The notes under the pieces are model-generated. The model searched no databases, had not been told where the DNA came from, and saw nothing but the letters and a program-made list of their open reading frames with translations. This document shows positions 12,311-24,824 of a stretch of 64,000 nt of DNA, one piece after another; positions within the stretch are counted from its first letter, which is position 1; each line of letters begins with the position of its first letter. The translations under genes and the position numbers were made by a program. Source of the stretch: Fasciola hepatica (taxonomy: Eukaryota; Platyhelminthes; Trematoda; Plagiorchiida; Fasciolidae); the NCBI GenBank assembly GCA_948099385.1, contig CANUEZ040000208.1, positions 2,418,001-2,482,000 of the forward strand. Reading direction: 5' to 3'.

Positions 12311-15300
12311 TTTCAATGCTCAGTTGAGCGTTCAAGCTGCATGATCAATCTAATTAAACAAATCTAATCCAATCTGATCTAATCTCGTACTACTAATCAA
12401 TTGCATGCATAGTAAGGAAGCTGTGTAGGTTTTTCATTTGGGAATGCGTTGGTTGTACTTAGGCCCCTACAGAGAAGTCATCCATCATAGGAGTCGATCG
12501 GTGTGCGCGAAGCTGGTTCTTACCATTCAAATTTAAAGCGAGTTTGGGAACGGTGCTATATCATGTAGTGTAGATGTTGAACAAAGCGTTGATAGCCATC
12601 CCGGATAGCCTTGTGTTGTTAAGTTGTTCGATTCACAATGGTTCACCGAATGTTGGAGTGCCCGTGGGGGCTCGGTCGATGTGCACTGCTGATGAGTCGA
12701 GTCCCTTAGAGGATGAAACAGCTGTACAGTGCTTCCATGGATTTCAATGCTCAGTTGAGCGTTCAAGCTGCATGATCAATCATATTATACAAATCTAATC
12801 TAATCTAATCTAATCTAATCTCGTACTACTAATCAATTGCATGCATAGTAAGGAAGCTGTGTAGGTTGTTCATTTGTGAATGCGTTGGTTGTACTTAGGC
12901 CCCTACAGAGAATTCATCCATCATAGGAGTCGATCGGTGTGCGCGAAGCTGGTTCTTACCATTCAAATTTAAAGCGAGTTTGGTAAGGGTACTATATCAT
13001 GTGGTGTAGATGTTGAACAAAGCGTTGAGAGCCATCCCGGATAGCCTTGTGTTGTTAAGTTATTCGATTCACAATGGTTCACCGGTTGTTGGAGTGCCCG
13101 TGGGGGCTCGGTCGATGTGCACTGCTGATGAGTCGAGTCCCTTAGAGGATGAAACAGCTGTACAGTGCTTCCATGGATTTCAATGCTCAGTTGAGCGTTC
13201 AAGCTGCATGATCAATCATATTATACAAATCTAATCTAATCTGATCTAATCTCGTACTACTAATCAATTGCATGCATAGTAAGGAAGCTGTGTAGGTTGT
13301 TCATTTGTGAATGCGTTGGTTGTACTTAGGCCCCTACAGAGAAGTCATCCATCATAGGAGTCGATCGGTGTGCGCGAAGCTGGTTCTTACCATTCAAATT
13401 TAAAGCGAGTTTGGGAAGGGTGCTATATCATGTAGTGTAGATGTTGAACAAAGCGTTGATAGACAGCCCGGATAAGCTTGTGTTGTTAAGTCGTTCGATT
13501 CACAATGGTTCACCGGTTGTTGGAGTGCCCGTGGGGGCTCGGTCGATGTGCACTGCTGATGAGTCGAGTCCCTTAGAGGATGAAACAGCTGTACAGTGCT
13601 TCCATGGATTTCAATGCTCAGTTGAGCGTTCAAGCTGCATGATCAATCATGTTATACAAATCTAATCTAATCTAATCTAATCTCGTACTACTAATCAATT
13701 GCATGCATAGTAAGGAAGCTGTGTAGGTTGTTCATTTGTGAATGCGTTGGTTGTACTTAGGCCCCTACAGAGAAGTCATCCATCATAGGAGTCGATCGGT
13801 GTGCACGAAGCTGGTTCTTACCATTCAAATTTAAAGCGAGTTTGGGAACGGTGCTATATCATGTAGTGTAGATGTTGAACAAAGCGTTGAGAGCCATCCC
13901 GGATAGCCTTGTGTTGTTAAGTTGTTCGATTCACAATGGTTCACCGGTTGTTGGAGTGCCCGTGGGGGCTCGGTCGATGTGCACTGCTGATGAGTCGAGT
14001 CCCTTAGAGGATGAAACAGCTGTACAGTGCTTCCATCCATTTCAATGCTCAGTTGAGCGTTCAAGCTGCATGATCAATCATATTATACAAATCTAATCTA
14101 ATCTGATCTAATCTCGTACTACTAATCAATTGCATGCATAGTAAGGAAGCTGTGTAGGTTGTTCATTTGTGAATGCGTTGGTTGTACTTAGGCCCCTACA
14201 GAGAAGTCATCCATCATAGGAGTCGATCGGTGTGCGCGAAGCTGGTTCTTACCATTCAAATTTAAAGCGAGTTTTGGAAGGGTGCTATATCATGTAGTGT
14301 AGATGTTGAACAAAGCGTTGATAGACAGCCCGGATAAGCTTGTGTTGTTAAGTCGTTCGATTCACAATGGTTCACCGGTTGTTGGAGTGCCCATGGGGGC
14401 TCGGTCGATGTGCACTGCTGATGAGTCGAGTCCCTTAGAGGATGAAACAGCTGTACAGTGCTTCCATCCATTTCAATGCTCAGTTGAGCGTTCAAGCTGC
14501 ATGATCAATCATATTATACAAATCTAATCTGATCTGATCTAATCTCGTACTACTAATCAATTGCATGCATAGTAAGGAAGCTGTGTAGGTTTTTCATTTG
14601 GGAATGCGTTGGTTGTACTTAGGCCCCTACAGAGAAGTCATCCATCATAGGAGTCGATCGGTGTGCGCCAAGCTGGTTCTTACCATTCAAATTTGAAGCG
14701 ATTTTGGGAAGGGTGCTATATCATGTAGTGTAGGTGTTGAACAAAGCGTTGATAGCCATTCCGGATTGCCTTGTTTTGTTAAGTTGTTCGATTCACAATG
14801 GTTCACCGGTTGTTGGAGTGCCCGTGGGGGCTCGGTCGATGTGCACTGCTGATGAGTCGAGTCCCTTAGAGGATGAAACAGCTGTACAGTGCTTCCATCC
14901 ATTTCAATGCTCAGTTGAGCGTTCAAGCTGCATGATCAATCATATTATACAAATCTAATCTAATCTGATCTAATCTCGTACTACTAATCAATTGCATGCA
15001 TAGTAAGGAAGCTGTGTAGGTTGTTCATTTGTGAATGCGTTGGTTGTACTTAGGCCCCTACAGAGAAGTCATCCATCATAGGAGTCGATCGGTGTGCGCG
15101 AAGCTGGTTCTTACCATTCAAATTTAAAGCGATTTTGGGAAGGGTGCTATATCATGTAGTGTAGGTGTTGAACAAAGCGTTGATAGCCATTCCGGATAGC
15201 CTTGTGTTGTTAAGTTGTTCGATTCACAATGGTTCACCGGTTGTTGGAGTGCCCGTGGGGGCTCGGTCGATGTGCACTGCTGATGAGTCGAGTCCCTTAG

Positions 15301-16564
15301 AGGATGAAACAGCTGTACAGTGCTTCCATGGATTTCAATGCTCAGTTGAGCGTTCAAGCTGCATGATCAATCATATTATACAAATCTAATCTAATCTGAT
15401 CTAATCTCGTACTACTAATCAATTGCATGCATAGTAAGGAAGCTGTGTAGGTTTTTCATTTGGGAATGCGTTGGTTGTACTTAGGCCCCTACAGAGAAGT
15501 CATCCATCATAGGAGTGGATCGGTGTGCGCGAAGCTGGTTCTTACCATTCAAATTTAAAGCGAGTTTGGGAACGGTGCTATATCATGTAGTGTAGATGTT
15601 GAACAAAGCGTTGATAGGCATCCCGGATAGCCTTGTGTTGTTAAGTTGTTCGATTCACAATGGTTCACCGGTTGTTGGAGTGCCCGTGGGGGCTCGGTCG
15701 ATGTGCACTGCTGATGAGTCGAGTCCCTTAGAGGATGAAACAGCTGTACAGTGCTTCCATCCATTTCAATGCTCAGTTGAGCGTTCAAGCTGCATGATCA
15801 ATCATATTATACAAATCTAATCTAATCTAATCTAATCTCGTACTACTAATCAATTGCATGCATAGTAAGGAAGCTGTGTAGGTTTTTCATTTGGGAATGC
15901 GTTGGTTGTACTTAGGCCCCTACAGAGAAGTCATCCATCATAGGAGTCGATCGGTGTGCGCGAAGCTGGTTCTTACCATTCAAATTTAAAGCGAGTTTGG
16001 GAAGGGTGCTATATCATGTAGTGTAGATGTTGAACAAAGCGTTGAGAGCCATCCCGGATAGCCTTGTGTTGTTAAGTTGTTCGATTCACAATGGTTCACC
16101 GGTTGTTGGAGTGCCCGTGGGGGCTCGGTCGATGTGCACTGCTGATGAGTCGAGTCCCTTAGAGGATGAAACAGCTGTAGGGTGCTTCCATGGATTTCAA
16201 TGCTCAGTTGAGCGTTCAAGCTGCATGATCAATCATATTATACAAATCTAATCTAATCTAATCTAATCTAATCTCGTACTACTAATCAATTGCATGCATA
16301 GTAAAGAAGCTGTGTAGGTTTTTCATTTGGGAATGCGTTGGTTGTACTTAGGCCCCTACAGAGAAGTCATCCATCATAGGAGTCGATCGGTGTGCGCGAA
16401 GCTGGTTCTTACCATTCAAATTTGAAGCGAGTTTGGGAAGGGTGCTATATCATGTAGTGTAGATGTTGAACAAAGCGTTGATATCCATCCCGGATAGCCT
16501 TGTGTTGTTAAGTTGTTCGATTCACAATGGTTCACCGGTTGTTGGAGTGCCCGTGGGGGCTCGG

Positions 16565-16630
16565 TCGATGTGCACTGCTGATGAGTCGAGTCCCTTAGAG
16601 GACGAAACAGCTGTACAGTGCGTCCATCCA
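16565..16630 (+). ncRNA. Hammerhead ribozyme, intact core, altered helix I internal loop
   Basis: Predicted cleavage after A16615. The internal loop reads GTC instead of TTC; helix I and core are intact; outer strand CATCCA. The same rare change recurs at 20018-20083, 3,453 bp away. Confidence 0.88.
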
Positions 16631-16995
16631 TTTCAATGCTCAGTTGAGCGTTCAAGCTGCATGATCAATCATATTATACAAATCTAATCTAATCTGATCT
16701 AATCTCGTACTACTAATCAATTGCATGCATAGTAAGGAAGCTGTGTAGGTTGTTCATTTGTGAATGCGTTGGTTGTACTTAGGCCCCTACAGAGAAGTCA
16801 TCCATCATAGGAGTGGATCGGTGTGCGCGAAGCTGGTTCTTACCATTCAAATTTAAAGCGAGTTTGGGAAGGGAACTATATCATGTAGTGTAGATGTTGA
16901 ACAAAGCGTTGAGAGCCATCCCGGATAGCCTTGTGTTGTTAAGTTGTTCGATTCACAATGGTTCACCGGTTGTTGGAGTGCCCGTGGGGGCTCGG

Positions 16996-17061
16996 TCGAT
17001 GTGCACTGCTGATGAGTCGAGTCCCTTAGAGGACGAAACAGCTGTACAGTGCTTCCATCCA
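16996..17061 (+). ncRNA. Hammerhead ribozyme, intact core
   Basis: Predicted cleavage after A17046, one monomer after the previous site; CATCCA. Confidence 0.9.
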
Positions 17062-18719
17062 TTTCAATGCTCAGTTGAGCGTTCAAGCTGCATGATCAAT
17101 CATATTAAACAAATCTAATCCAATCTGATCTAATCTCGTACTACTAATCAATTGCATGCATAGTAAGGAAGCTGTGTAGGTTGTTCATTTGTGAATGCGT
17201 TGGTTGTACTTAGGCCCCTACAGAGAAGTCATCCATCATAGGAGTGGATCGGTGTGCGCGAAGCTGGTTCTTACCATTCAAATTTAAAGCGAGTTTGGGA
17301 ACGGTGCTATATCATGTAGTGTAGATGTTGAACAAAGCGTTGATAGCCATCCCGGATAGCCTTGTGTTGTTAAGTTGTTCGATTCACAATGGTTCACCGG
17401 TTGTTGGAGTGCCCGTGGGGGCTCGGTCGATGTGCACTGCTGATGAGTCGAGTCCCTTAGAGGATGAAACAGCTGTACAGTGCTTCCATGGATTTCAATG
17501 CTCAGTTGAGCGTTCAAGCTGCATGATCAATCATGTTATACAAATCTAATCTAATCTAATCTAATCTCGTACTACTAATCAATTGCATGCATAGTAAGGA
17601 AGCTGTGTAGGTTTTTCATTTGGGAATGCGTTGGTTGTACTTAGGCCCCTACAGAGAAGTCATCCATCATAGGAGTCGATCGGTGTGCGCGAAGCTGGTT
17701 CTTACCATTCAAATTTAAAGCGAGTTTGGGAAGGGTGCTATATCATGTAGTGTAGATGTTGAACAAAGCGTTGAGAGCCATCCCGGATAGCCTTGTGTTG
17801 TTAAGTTGTTCGATTCACAATGGTTCACCGGTTGTTGGAGTGCCCGTGGGGGCTCGGTCGATGTGCACTGCTGATGAGTCGAGTCCCTTAGAGGATGAAA
17901 CAGCTGTACAGTGCTTCCATGGATTTCAATGCTCAGTTGAGCGTTCAAGCTGCATGATCAATCATATTATACAAATCTATTCTAATCTAATCTAATCTCG
18001 TACTACTAATCAATTGCATGCATAGTAAGGAAGCTGTGTAGGTTTTTCATTTGGGAATGCGTTGGTTGTACTTAGGCCCCTACAGAGAAGTCATCCATCA
18101 TAGGAGTGGATCGGTGTGCGCGAAGCTGGTTCTTACCATTCAAATTTAAAGCGAGTTTGGGAAGGGTGCTATATCATGTAGTGTAGATGTTGAACAAAGC
18201 GTTGAGAGCCATCCCGGATAGCCTTGTGTTGTTAAGTTGTTCGATTCACAATGGTTCACCGGTTGTTGGAGTGCCCGTGGGGGCTCGGTCGATGTGCACT
18301 GCTGATGAGTCGAGTCCCTTAGAGGATGAAACAGCTGTACAGTGCTTCCATCCATTTCAATGCTCAGTTGAGCGTTCAAGCTGCATGATCAATCATATTA
18401 TACAAATCTAATCTAATCTGATCTAATCTCGTACTACTAATCAATTGCATGCATAGTAAGGAAGCTGTGTAGGTTGTTCATTTGTGAATGCGTTGGTTGT
18501 ACTTAGGCCCCTACAGAGAAGTCATCCATCATAGGAGTCGATCGGTGTGCGCGAAGCTGGTTCTTACCATTCAAATTTAAAGCGATTTTGGGAAGGGTGC
18601 TATATCATGTAGTGTAGGTGTTGAACAAAGCGTTGATAGCCATTCCGGATAGCCTTGTGTTGTTAAGTTATTCGATTCACAATGGTTCACCGGTTGTTGG
18701 AGTGCCCGTGGGGGCTCGG

Positions 18720-18785
18720 TCGATGTGCACTGCTGATGAGTCGAGTCCCTTAGAGGACGAAACAGCTGTACAGTGCTTCCATCCA
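18720..18785 (+). ncRNA. Hammerhead ribozyme, intact core
   Basis: Predicted cleavage after A18770; CATCCA. The equivalent monomer in the other copy of the 8-mer (anchor 15165) has the wobble form, so the pair changed after duplication. Confidence 0.9.
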
Positions 18786-20017
18786 TTTCAATGCTCAGTT
18801 GAGCGTTCAAGCTGCATGATCAATCATATTATACAAATCTAATCCAATCTGATCTAATCTCGTACTACTAATCAATTGCATGCATAGTAAGGAAGCTGTG
18901 TAGGTTTTTCATTTGGGAATGCGTTGGTTGTACTTAGGCCCCTACAGAGAAGTCATCCATCATAGGAGTGGATCGGTGTGCGCGAAGCTGGTTCTTACCA
19001 TTCAAATTTAAAGCGAGTTTGGGAACGGTGCTATATCATGTAGTGTAGATGTTGAACAAAGCGTTGATAGGCATCCCGGATAGCCTTGTGTTGTTAAGTT
19101 GTTCGATTCACAATGGTTCACCGGTTGTTGGAGTGCCCGTGGGGGCTCGGTCGATGTGCACTGCTGATGAGTCGAGTCCCTTAGAGGATGAAACAGCTGT
19201 ACAGTGCTTCCATCCATTTCAATGCTCAGTTGAGCGTTCAAGCTGCATGATCAATCATATTATACAAATCTAATCTAATCTAATCTAATCTCGTACTACT
19301 AATCAATTGCATGCATAGTAAGGAAGCTGTGTAGGTTTTTCATTTGGGAATGCGTTGGTTGTACTTAGGCCCCTACAGAGAAGTCATCCATCATAGGAGT
19401 GGATCGGTGTGCGCGAAGCTGGTTCTTACCATTCAAATTTAAAGCGAGTTTGGGAAGGGTGCTATATCATGTAGTGTAGATGTTGAACAAAGCGTTGAGA
19501 GCCATCCCGGATAGCCTTGTGTTGTTAAGTTGTTCGATTCACAATGGTTCACCGGTTGTTGGAGTGCCCGTGGGGGCTCGGTCGATGTGCACTGCTGATG
19601 AGTCGAGTCCCTTAGAGGATGAAACAGCTGTAGGGTGCTTCCATGGATTTCAATGCTCAGTTGAGCGTTCAAGCTGCATGATCAATCATATTATACAAAT
19701 CTAATCTAATCTAATCTAATCTAATCTCGTACTACTAATCAATTGCATGCATAGTAAAGAAGCTGTGTAGGTTTTTCATTTGGGAATGCGTTGGTTGTAC
19801 TTAGGCCCCTACAGAGAAGTCATCCATCATAGGAGTGGATCGGTGTGCGCGAAGCTGGTTCTTACCATTCAAATTTAAAGCGAGTTTGGGAAGGGTGCTA
19901 TATCATGTAGTGTAGATGTTGAACAAAGCGTTGATATCCATCCCGGATAGCCTTGTGTTGTTAAGTTGTTCGATTCACAATGGTTCACCGGTTGTTGGAG
20001 TGCCCGTGGGGGCTCGG

Positions 20018-20083
20018 TCGATGTGCACTGCTGATGAGTCGAGTCCCTTAGAGGACGAAACAGCTGTACAGTGCGTCCATCCA
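20018..20083 (+). ncRNA. Hammerhead ribozyme, intact core, altered helix I internal loop
   Basis: Predicted cleavage after A20068. It shares the GTC internal loop with the copy at 16565-16630. Confidence 0.88.
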
Positions 20084-20448
20084 TTTCAATGCTCAGTTGA
20101 GCGTTCAAGCTGCATGATCAATCATATTATACAAATCTAATCTAATCTGATCTAATCTCGTACTACTAATCAATTGCATGCATAGTAAGGAAGCTGTGTA
20201 GGTTGTTCATTTGTGAATGCGTTGGTTGTACTTAGGCCCCTACAGAGAAGTCATCCATCATAGGAGTGGATCGGTGTGCGCGAAGCTGGTTCTTACCATT
20301 CAAATTTAAAGCGAGTTTGGGAAGGGAACTATATCATGTAGTGTAGATGTTGAACAAAGCGTTGAGAGCCATCCCGGATAGCCTTGTGTTGTTAAGTTGT
20401 TCGATTCACAATGGTTCACCGGTTGTTGGAGTGCCCGTGTGGGCTCGG

Positions 20449-20514
20449 TCGATGTGCACTGCTGATGAGTCGAGTCCCTTAGAGGACGAAACAGCTGTAC
20501 AGTGCTTCCATCCA
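20449..20514 (+). ncRNA. Hammerhead ribozyme, intact core
   Basis: Predicted cleavage after A20499; CATCCA. Upstream the monomer has the GTGTGGGCT variant. Confidence 0.9.
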
Positions 20515-21741
20515 TTTCAATGCTCAGTTGAGCGTTCAAGCTGCATGATCAATCATATTAAACAAATCTAATCCAATCTGATCTAATCTCGTACTACTAA
20601 TCAATTGCATGCATAGTAAGGAAGCTGTGTAGGTTGTTCATTTGTGAATGCGTTGGTTGTACTTAGGCCCCTACAGAGAAGTCATCCATCATAGGAGTGG
20701 ATCGGTGTGCGCGAAGCTGGTTCTTACCATTCAAATTTAAAGCGAGTTTGGGAACGGTGCTATATCATGTAGTGTAGATGTTGAACAAAGCGTTGATAGC
20801 CATCCCGGATAGCCTTGTGTTGTTAAGTTGTTCGATTCACAATGGTTCACCGGTTGTTGGAGTGCCCGTGGGGGCTCGGTCGATGTGCACTGCTGATGAG
20901 TCGAGTCCCTTAGAGGATGAAACAGCTGTACAGTGCTTCCATGGATTTCAATGCTCAGTTGAGCGTTCAAGCTGCATGATCAATCATGTTATACAAATCT
21001 AATCTAATCTAATCTAATCTCGTACTACTAATCAATTGCATGCATAGTAAGGAAGCTGTGTAGGTTTTTCATTTGGGAATGCGTTGGTTGTACTTAGGCC
21101 CCTACAGAGAAGTCATCCATCATAGGAGTCGATCGGTGTGCGCGAAGCTGGTTCTTACCATTCAAATTTAAAGCGAGTTTGGGAAGGGTGCTATATCATG
21201 TAGTGTAGATGTTGAACAAAGCGTTGAGAGCCATCCCGGATAGCCTTGTGTTGTTAAGTTGTTCGATTCACAATGGTTCACCGGTTGTTGGAGTGCCCGT
21301 GGGGGCTCGGTCGATGTGCACTGCTGATGAGTCGAGTCCCTTAGAGGATGAAACAGCTGTACAGTGCTTCCATGGATTTCAATGCTCAGTTGAGCGTTCA
21401 AGCTGCATGATCAATCATATTATACAAATCTATTCTAATCTAATCTAATCTCGTACTACTAATCAATTGCATGCATAGTAAGGAAGCTGTGTAGGTTTTT
21501 CATTTGGGAATGCGTTGGTTGTACTTAGGCCCCTACAGAGAAGTCATCCATCATAGGAGTGGATCGGTGTGCGCGAAGCTGGTTCTTACCATTCAAATTT
21601 AAAGCGAGTTTGGGAAGGGTGCTATATCATGTAGTGTAGATGTTGAACAAAGCGTTGAGAGCCATCCCGGATAGCCTTGTGTTGTTAAGTTGTTCGATTC
21701 ACAATGGTTCACCGGTTGTTGGAGTGCCCGTGGGGGCTCGG

Positions 21742-21807
21742 TCGATGTGCACTGCTGATGAGTCGAGTCCCTTAGAGGACGAAACAGCTGTACAGTGCTT
21801 CCATGGA
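21742..21807 (+). ncRNA. Hammerhead ribozyme, intact core
   Basis: Predicted cleavage after A21792; CATGGA. Confidence 0.9.
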
Positions 21808-22603
21808 TTTCAATGCTCAGTTGAGCGTTCAAGCTGCATGATCAATCATATTAAACAAATCTAATCCAATCTGATCTAATCTCGTACTACTAATCAATTG
21901 CATGCATAGTAAGGAAGCTGTGTAGGTTGTTCATTTGTGAATGCGTTGGTTGTACTTAGGCCCCTACAGAGAAGTCATCCATCATAGGAGTGGATCGGTG
22001 TGCGCGAAGCTGGTTCTTACCATTCAAATTTAAAGCGAGTTTGGGAACGGTGCTATATCATGTAGTGTAGATGTTGAACAAAGCGTTGAGAGCCATCCCG
22101 GATAGCCTTGTGTTGTTAAGTTGTTCGATTCACAATGGTTCACCGGTTGTTGGAGTGCCCGTGTGGGCTCGGTCGATGTGCACTGCTGATGAGTCGAGTC
22201 CCTTAGAGGATGAAACAGCTGTACAGTGCTTCCATGGATTTCAATGCTCAGTTGAGCGTTCAAGCTGCATGATCAATCATATTATACAAATCTAATCCAA
22301 TCTGATCTAATCTCGTACTACTAATCAATTGCATGCATAGTAAGGAAGCTGTGTAGGTTGTTCATTTGTGAATGCGTTGGTTGTACTTAGGCCCCTACAG
22401 AGAAGTCATCCATCATAGGAGTGGATCGGTGTGCGCGAAGCTGGTTCTTACCATTCAAATTTATAGCGAGTTTGGGAAGGGTGCTATATCATGTAGTGTA
22501 GATGTTGAACAAAGCGTTGAGAGCCATCCCGGATAGCCTTGTGTTGTTAAGTTGTTCGATTCACAATGGTTCACCGGTTGTTGGAGTGCCCGTGGGGGCT
22601 CGG

Positions 22604-22669
22604 TCGATGTGCACTGCTGATGAGTCGAGTCCCTTAGAGGACGAAACAGCTGTACAGTGCTTCCATCCA
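22604..22669 (+). ncRNA. Hammerhead ribozyme, intact core; first of six consecutive
   Basis: Predicted cleavage after A22654; CATCCA. It starts the longest run of consecutive intact ribozymes (22604 to 24824), which would release five 431-nt monomers. Confidence 0.92.
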
Positions 22670-23085
22670 TTTCAATGCTCAGTTGAGCGTTCAAGCTGCA
22701 TGATCAATCATATTATACAAATCTAATCTAATCTAATCTAATCTCGTACTACTAATCAATTGCATGCATAGTAAGGAAGCTGTGTAGGTTGTTCATTTGT
22801 GAATGCGTTGGTTGTACTTAGGCCCCTACAGAGAAGTCATCCATCATAGGAGTCGATCGGTGTGCGCGAAGCTGGTTCTTACCATTCAAATTTAAAGCGA
22901 GTTTGGGAAGGGTGCTATATCATGTAGTGTAGATGTTGAACAAAGCGTTGATAGCCATCCCGGATAGCCTTGTGTTGTTAAGTTGTTCGATTCACAATGG
23001 TTCACCGGTTGTTGGAGTGCCCGTGGGGGCTCGGTCGATGTGCACTGCTGATGAGTCGAGTCCCTTAGAGGACGAAACAGCTGTA
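22655..23085 (+). ncRNA. Reference monomer: predicted 431-nt self-excised RNA between two intact hammerheads
   Basis: This stretch runs from the base after one predicted cleavage site (A22654) to the next (A23085), and both flanking ribozymes have intact cores. A transcript should release it as a linear RNA starting CAGUGC with a 5'-hydroxyl and ending GCUGUA with a 2',3'-cyclic phosphate, the ends hammerheads leave. Such ends are substrates for RtcB-type ligation, so a 431-nt circle is plausible; that is inference. Inside are the pentamer microsatellite, the A-box-like and B-box-like motifs, and the next ribozyme. Confidence 0.7.
22925..22993 (+). promoter_or_regulatory. Candidate internal Pol III promoter (A and B boxes), reference copy
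   Basis: TAGTGTAGATG at 22925-22935 fits the A-box consensus TRGYNNARNNG at every constrained position. GTTCGATTC at 22985-22993 fits the B-box consensus GWTCRANNC. The order is right, and 49 bases separate them, longer than in a tRNA gene but within reported SINE-like spacing. Both lie upstream of the ribozyme on the same strand, as expected for a Pol III unit that transcribes it. The pair recurs in most monomers. Exceptions include monomers with TAGAGTAGATG (for example anchors 35001, 36294 and 39311). Chance matches to such short motifs are possible. Confidence 0.5.
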
Positions 23086-23100
23086 CAGTGCTTCCATGGA
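23035..23100 (+). ncRNA. Hammerhead ribozyme, intact core
   Basis: Second of the run. CTGATGA is at 23048-23054; cleavage after A23085; CATGGA. Confidence 0.92.
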
Positions 23101-23219
23101 TTTCAATGCTCAGTTGAGCGTTCAAGCTGCATGATCAATGATATTAAACAAATCTAATCCAATCTGATCTAATCTCGTACTACTAATCAATTGCATGCAT
23201 AGTAAGGAAGCTGTGTAGG

Positions 23220-23224
23220 TTTTT
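23220..23224 (+). terminator. Candidate Pol III terminator T5, reference copy
   Basis: GTAGGTTTTTCATT supplies a run of five T on the coding strand, about 300 bases after the A-box-like start. Many monomers have it (for example 355-359); two have T6 (29685-29690 and 30547-30552). Many others have TTGTT, which would not terminate. None of the monomers after about 52,100 has a T5 at this site. Confidence 0.45.
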
Positions 23225-23465
23225 CATTTGGGAATGCGTTGGTTGTACTTAGGCCCCTACAGAGAAGTCATCCATCATAGGAGTGGATCGGTGTGCGCGA
23301 AGCTGGTTCTTACCATTCAAATTTAAAGCGAGTTTGGGAAGGGTGCTATATCATGTAGTGTAGATGTTGAACAAAGCGTTGAGAGCCATCCCGGATAGCC
23401 TTGTGTTGTTAAGTTGTTCGATTCACAATGGTTCACCGGTTGTTGGAGTGCCCGTGGGGGCTCGG

Positions 23466-23531
23466 TCGATGTGCACTGCTGATGAGTCGAGTCCCTTAGA
23501 GGACGAAACAGCTGTACAGTGCTTCCATCCA
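23466..23531 (+). ncRNA. Hammerhead ribozyme, intact core
   Basis: Third of the run; cleavage after A23516; CATCCA. Confidence 0.92.
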
Positions 23532-23896
23532 TTTCAATGCTCAGTTGAGCGTTCAAGCTGCATGATCAATCATATTATACAAATCTAATCTAATCTAATC
23601 TAATCTCGTACTACTAATCAATTGCATGCATAGTAAGGAAGCTGTGTAGGTTGTTCATTTGTGAATGCGTTGGTTGTACTTAGGCCCCTACAGAGAAGTC
23701 ATCCATCATAGGAGTCGATCGGTGTGCGCGAAGCTGGTTCTTACCATTCAAATTTAAAGCGAGTTTGGGAAGGGTGCTATATCATGTAGTGTAGATGTTG
23801 AACAAAGCGTTGAGAGCCATCCCGGATAGCCTTGTGTTGTTAAGTTGTTCGATTCACAATGGTTCACCGGTTGTTGGAGTGCCCGTGGGGGCTCGG

Positions 23897-23962
23897 TCGA
23901 TGTGCACTGCTGATGAGTCGAGTCCCTTAGAGGACGAAACAGCTGTACAGTGCTTCCATGGA
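23897..23962 (+). ncRNA. Hammerhead ribozyme, intact core
   Basis: Fourth of the run; cleavage after A23947; CATGGA. Confidence 0.92.
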
Positions 23963-24327
23963 TTTCAATGCTCAGTTGAGCGTTCAAGCTGCATGATCAA
24001 TGATATTAAACAAATCTAATCCAATCTGATCTAATCTCGTACTACTAATCAATTGCATGCATAGTAAGGAAGCTGTGTAGGTTGTTCATTTGTGAATGCG
24101 TTGGTTGTACTTAGGCCCCTACAGAGAAGTCATCCATCATAGGAGTGGATCGGTGTGCGCGAAGCTGGTTCTTACCATTCAAATTTGAAGCGATTTTGGG
24201 AAGGGTGCTATATCATGTAGTGTAGATGTTGAACAAAGCGTTGATAGCCATCCCGGATAGCCTTGTGTTGTTAAGTTGTTCGATTCACAATGGTTCACCG
24301 GTTGTTGGAGTGCCCGTGGGGGCTCGG

Positions 24328-24393
24328 TCGATGTGCACTGCTGATGAGTCGAGTCCCTTAGAGGACGAAACAGCTGTACAGTGCTTCCATCCA
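24328..24393 (+). ncRNA. Hammerhead ribozyme, intact core
   Basis: Fifth of the run; cleavage after A24378; CATCCA. Confidence 0.92.
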
Positions 24394-24758
24394 TTTCAAT
24401 GCTCAGTTGAGCGTTCAAGCTGCATGATCAATCATATTATACAAATCTAATCTAATCTAATCTAATCTCGTACTACTAATCAATTGCATGCATAGTAAGG
24501 AAGCTGTGTAGGTTGTTCATTTGTGAATGCGTTGGTTGTACTTAGGCCCCTACAGAGAAGTCATCCATCATAGGAGTCGATCGGTGTGCGCGAAGCTGGT
24601 TCTTACCATTCAAATTTAAAGCGAGTTTGGGAAGGGTGCTATATCATGTAGTGTAGATGTTGAACAAAGCGTTGAGAGCCATCCCGGATAGCCTTGTGTT
24701 GTTAAGTTGTTCGATTCACAATGGTTCACCGGTTGTTGGAGTGCCCGTGGGGGCTCGG

Positions 24759-24824
24759 TCGATGTGCACTGCTGATGAGTCGAGTCCCTTAGAGGACGAA
24801 ACAGCTGTACAGTGCTTCCATGGA
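24759..24824 (+). ncRNA. Hammerhead ribozyme, intact core
   Basis: Sixth and last of the run; cleavage after A24809; CATGGA. CATCCA and CATGGA alternate strictly through the six copies, which marks a dimeric (862-bp) substructure. Confidence 0.92.

Larger units (their letters stand above)
15110..21583 (+). repeat. Higher-order repeat: 8-mer duplicated in tandem (3,453 bp period)
   Basis: Rare variants recur at exactly 3,453 bp: TGTAGGGTGC (16177 and 19630), GCGTCCATCC (around 16620 and 20073), GTAAAGAAGC (around 16302 and 19755), CATGTTATAC in anchors 17325 and 20778, and CTATTCTAATC (17977 and 21430). The copies are roughly 15,110-18,130 and 18,563-21,583. Some sites differ between copies, for example the ribozyme closing pair at anchors 15165 and 18618, so change or conversion continued afterwards. 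Confidence 0.85.
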
